Below are positions 6,358 to 6,703 of a stretch of DNA of 6,703 nucleotides, in pieces. The notes beneath the pieces are model-generated. The model was not told where the DNA came from and made no database searches. It saw only the letters and a list, made by a program, of their open reading frames with translations. The DNA lies in assembly GCA_025355395.1 (NCBI GenBank), contig JANXZT010000446.1, positions 1 to 6,703 of the forward strand, in the 5' to 3' direction. Position 1 is the stretch's first letter, and each line of letters begins with the position of its first letter. The translations under genes were made by a program, and so were the position numbers. This DNA is from Betaproteobacteria bacterium. Lineage in GTDB: Bacteria > Pseudomonadota > Gammaproteobacteria > Burkholderiales > Casimicrobiaceae.

Positions 6358-6703
6358 ATGGGATCAATCGTAGACAGCCTATCGCGTTATGCCTTGCCTG
6401 CAGCCGTGACGTTGGCGACGCCGTTGCTTTACGCGCTGACCACGTTCAATGTGGGGCGTTCGCGCGGCAAATACAAGATCGCCGCTCCAGCCGTCACGGC
6501 CATCCGGCCTTCGATCGCGCGTACCGCGTACAAATGAACACGCTGGAGCAAATGGCGGGCTTCCTGCCGGCGCTGTGGTTGTTTGCGGCATACGCTAGCC
6601 CGACCTGGGCAGCCGCGGCCGAAGTCATCTGGATCGGCGGACGCGCCTGGTATGCCTTCGGTTATGCGCGTGATCCGAAACAGCGGGAAGGTGGCTTCGT
6701 GAC
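6358..6703 (+). pseudogene. MAPEG-family membrane protein, frameshifted and cut by window edge
   Basis: MAPEG proteins are small four-helix membrane proteins related to microsomal glutathione transferases and eicosanoid synthases. The bacterial members are mostly uncharacterised. From ATG 6358 the frame encodes a hydrophobic first helix and then NVGRSRGKYKIAAPAVT (47 codons, to 6498). It then meets unrelated codons and a TGA at 6535-6537. Reading instead from 6498 one frame back gives GHPAFDRAYRVQMNTLEQ, then FLPALWLFAAYASPTW and IGGRAWYAFGYARDPK, still open at 6703. This is the normal family continuation (RGKY...AP...GHP.F.RA.RVQMNTLEQ). Inserting one G in ACGGCC (making ACGGGCC) restores a single frame of about 115 residues in view, against a usual ~130. 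An in-frame TAG at 6331-6333 limits upstream extension, which supports ATG 6358, although its Shine-Dalgarno is weak. No slippery heptamer is seen, so this is a deletion or sequencing error rather than recoding. If it is an error, the gene is intact. Confidence 0.85.

Noticed and set aside
6379..6591. Minus-strand open frame of about 70 codons at the right end
   Set aside because: It overlaps the frameshifted MAPEG gene antisense and has no family resemblance, while the plus-strand frames carry clear MAPEG motifs.

Overview
The window looks like an ordinary chromosomal housekeeping segment from a high-GC proteobacterium, most likely a betaproteobacterium. This rests on the RNase E sequence (small-domain wording such as RFKVNVLLIPNRHLETP followed by an Arg/Pro-rich scaffold), on uvrB lying next to a low-molecular-weight tyrosine phosphatase gene, and on strong G/C bias at third codon positions. 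The taxonomic call is an inference from resemblance and recall, not from a search.

Layout, left to right: (1) positions 3-1610, plus strand: the 3' part of rne (RNase E), which enters the window inside the catalytic small domain and continues through a long disordered Arg-rich C-terminal scaffold. (2) 1611-1728: a convergent intergenic gap with a plausible intrinsic terminator for rne. (3) 1729-2253, minus strand: a low-molecular-weight protein tyrosine phosphatase. (4) 2254-2369: a gap with a small inverted repeat flanked by a T-run. (5) 2370-4427 (probably really starting at 4400), minus strand: uvrB. (6) 4469-6286, minus strand: an MsbA-related ABC exporter half-transporter (TMD fused to NBD). 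(7) 6287-6357: a divergent intergenic gap holding a perfect 6-bp inverted repeat. (8) 6358-6703, plus strand: a MAPEG-family membrane protein gene, split by a one-base frameshift and running off the right edge.

The three minus-strand genes (ABC exporter, uvrB, phosphatase) lie head to tail with gaps of 41 and 116 bases and could be co-transcribed, although uvrB may have its own weak promoter. Functions visible are RNA turnover (RNase E), nucleotide excision repair (UvrB), protein dephosphorylation, and lipid or hydrophobic-compound export. They are not obviously parts of one pathway.

I see no mobile element, CRISPR array, tRNA, rRNA or new multi-gene system. The points that deserve a second look are a duplicated short peptide motif at the RNase E C-terminus, a candidate membrane-anchoring helix and an AT-rich island in its scaffold, and the frameshift in the MAPEG gene.
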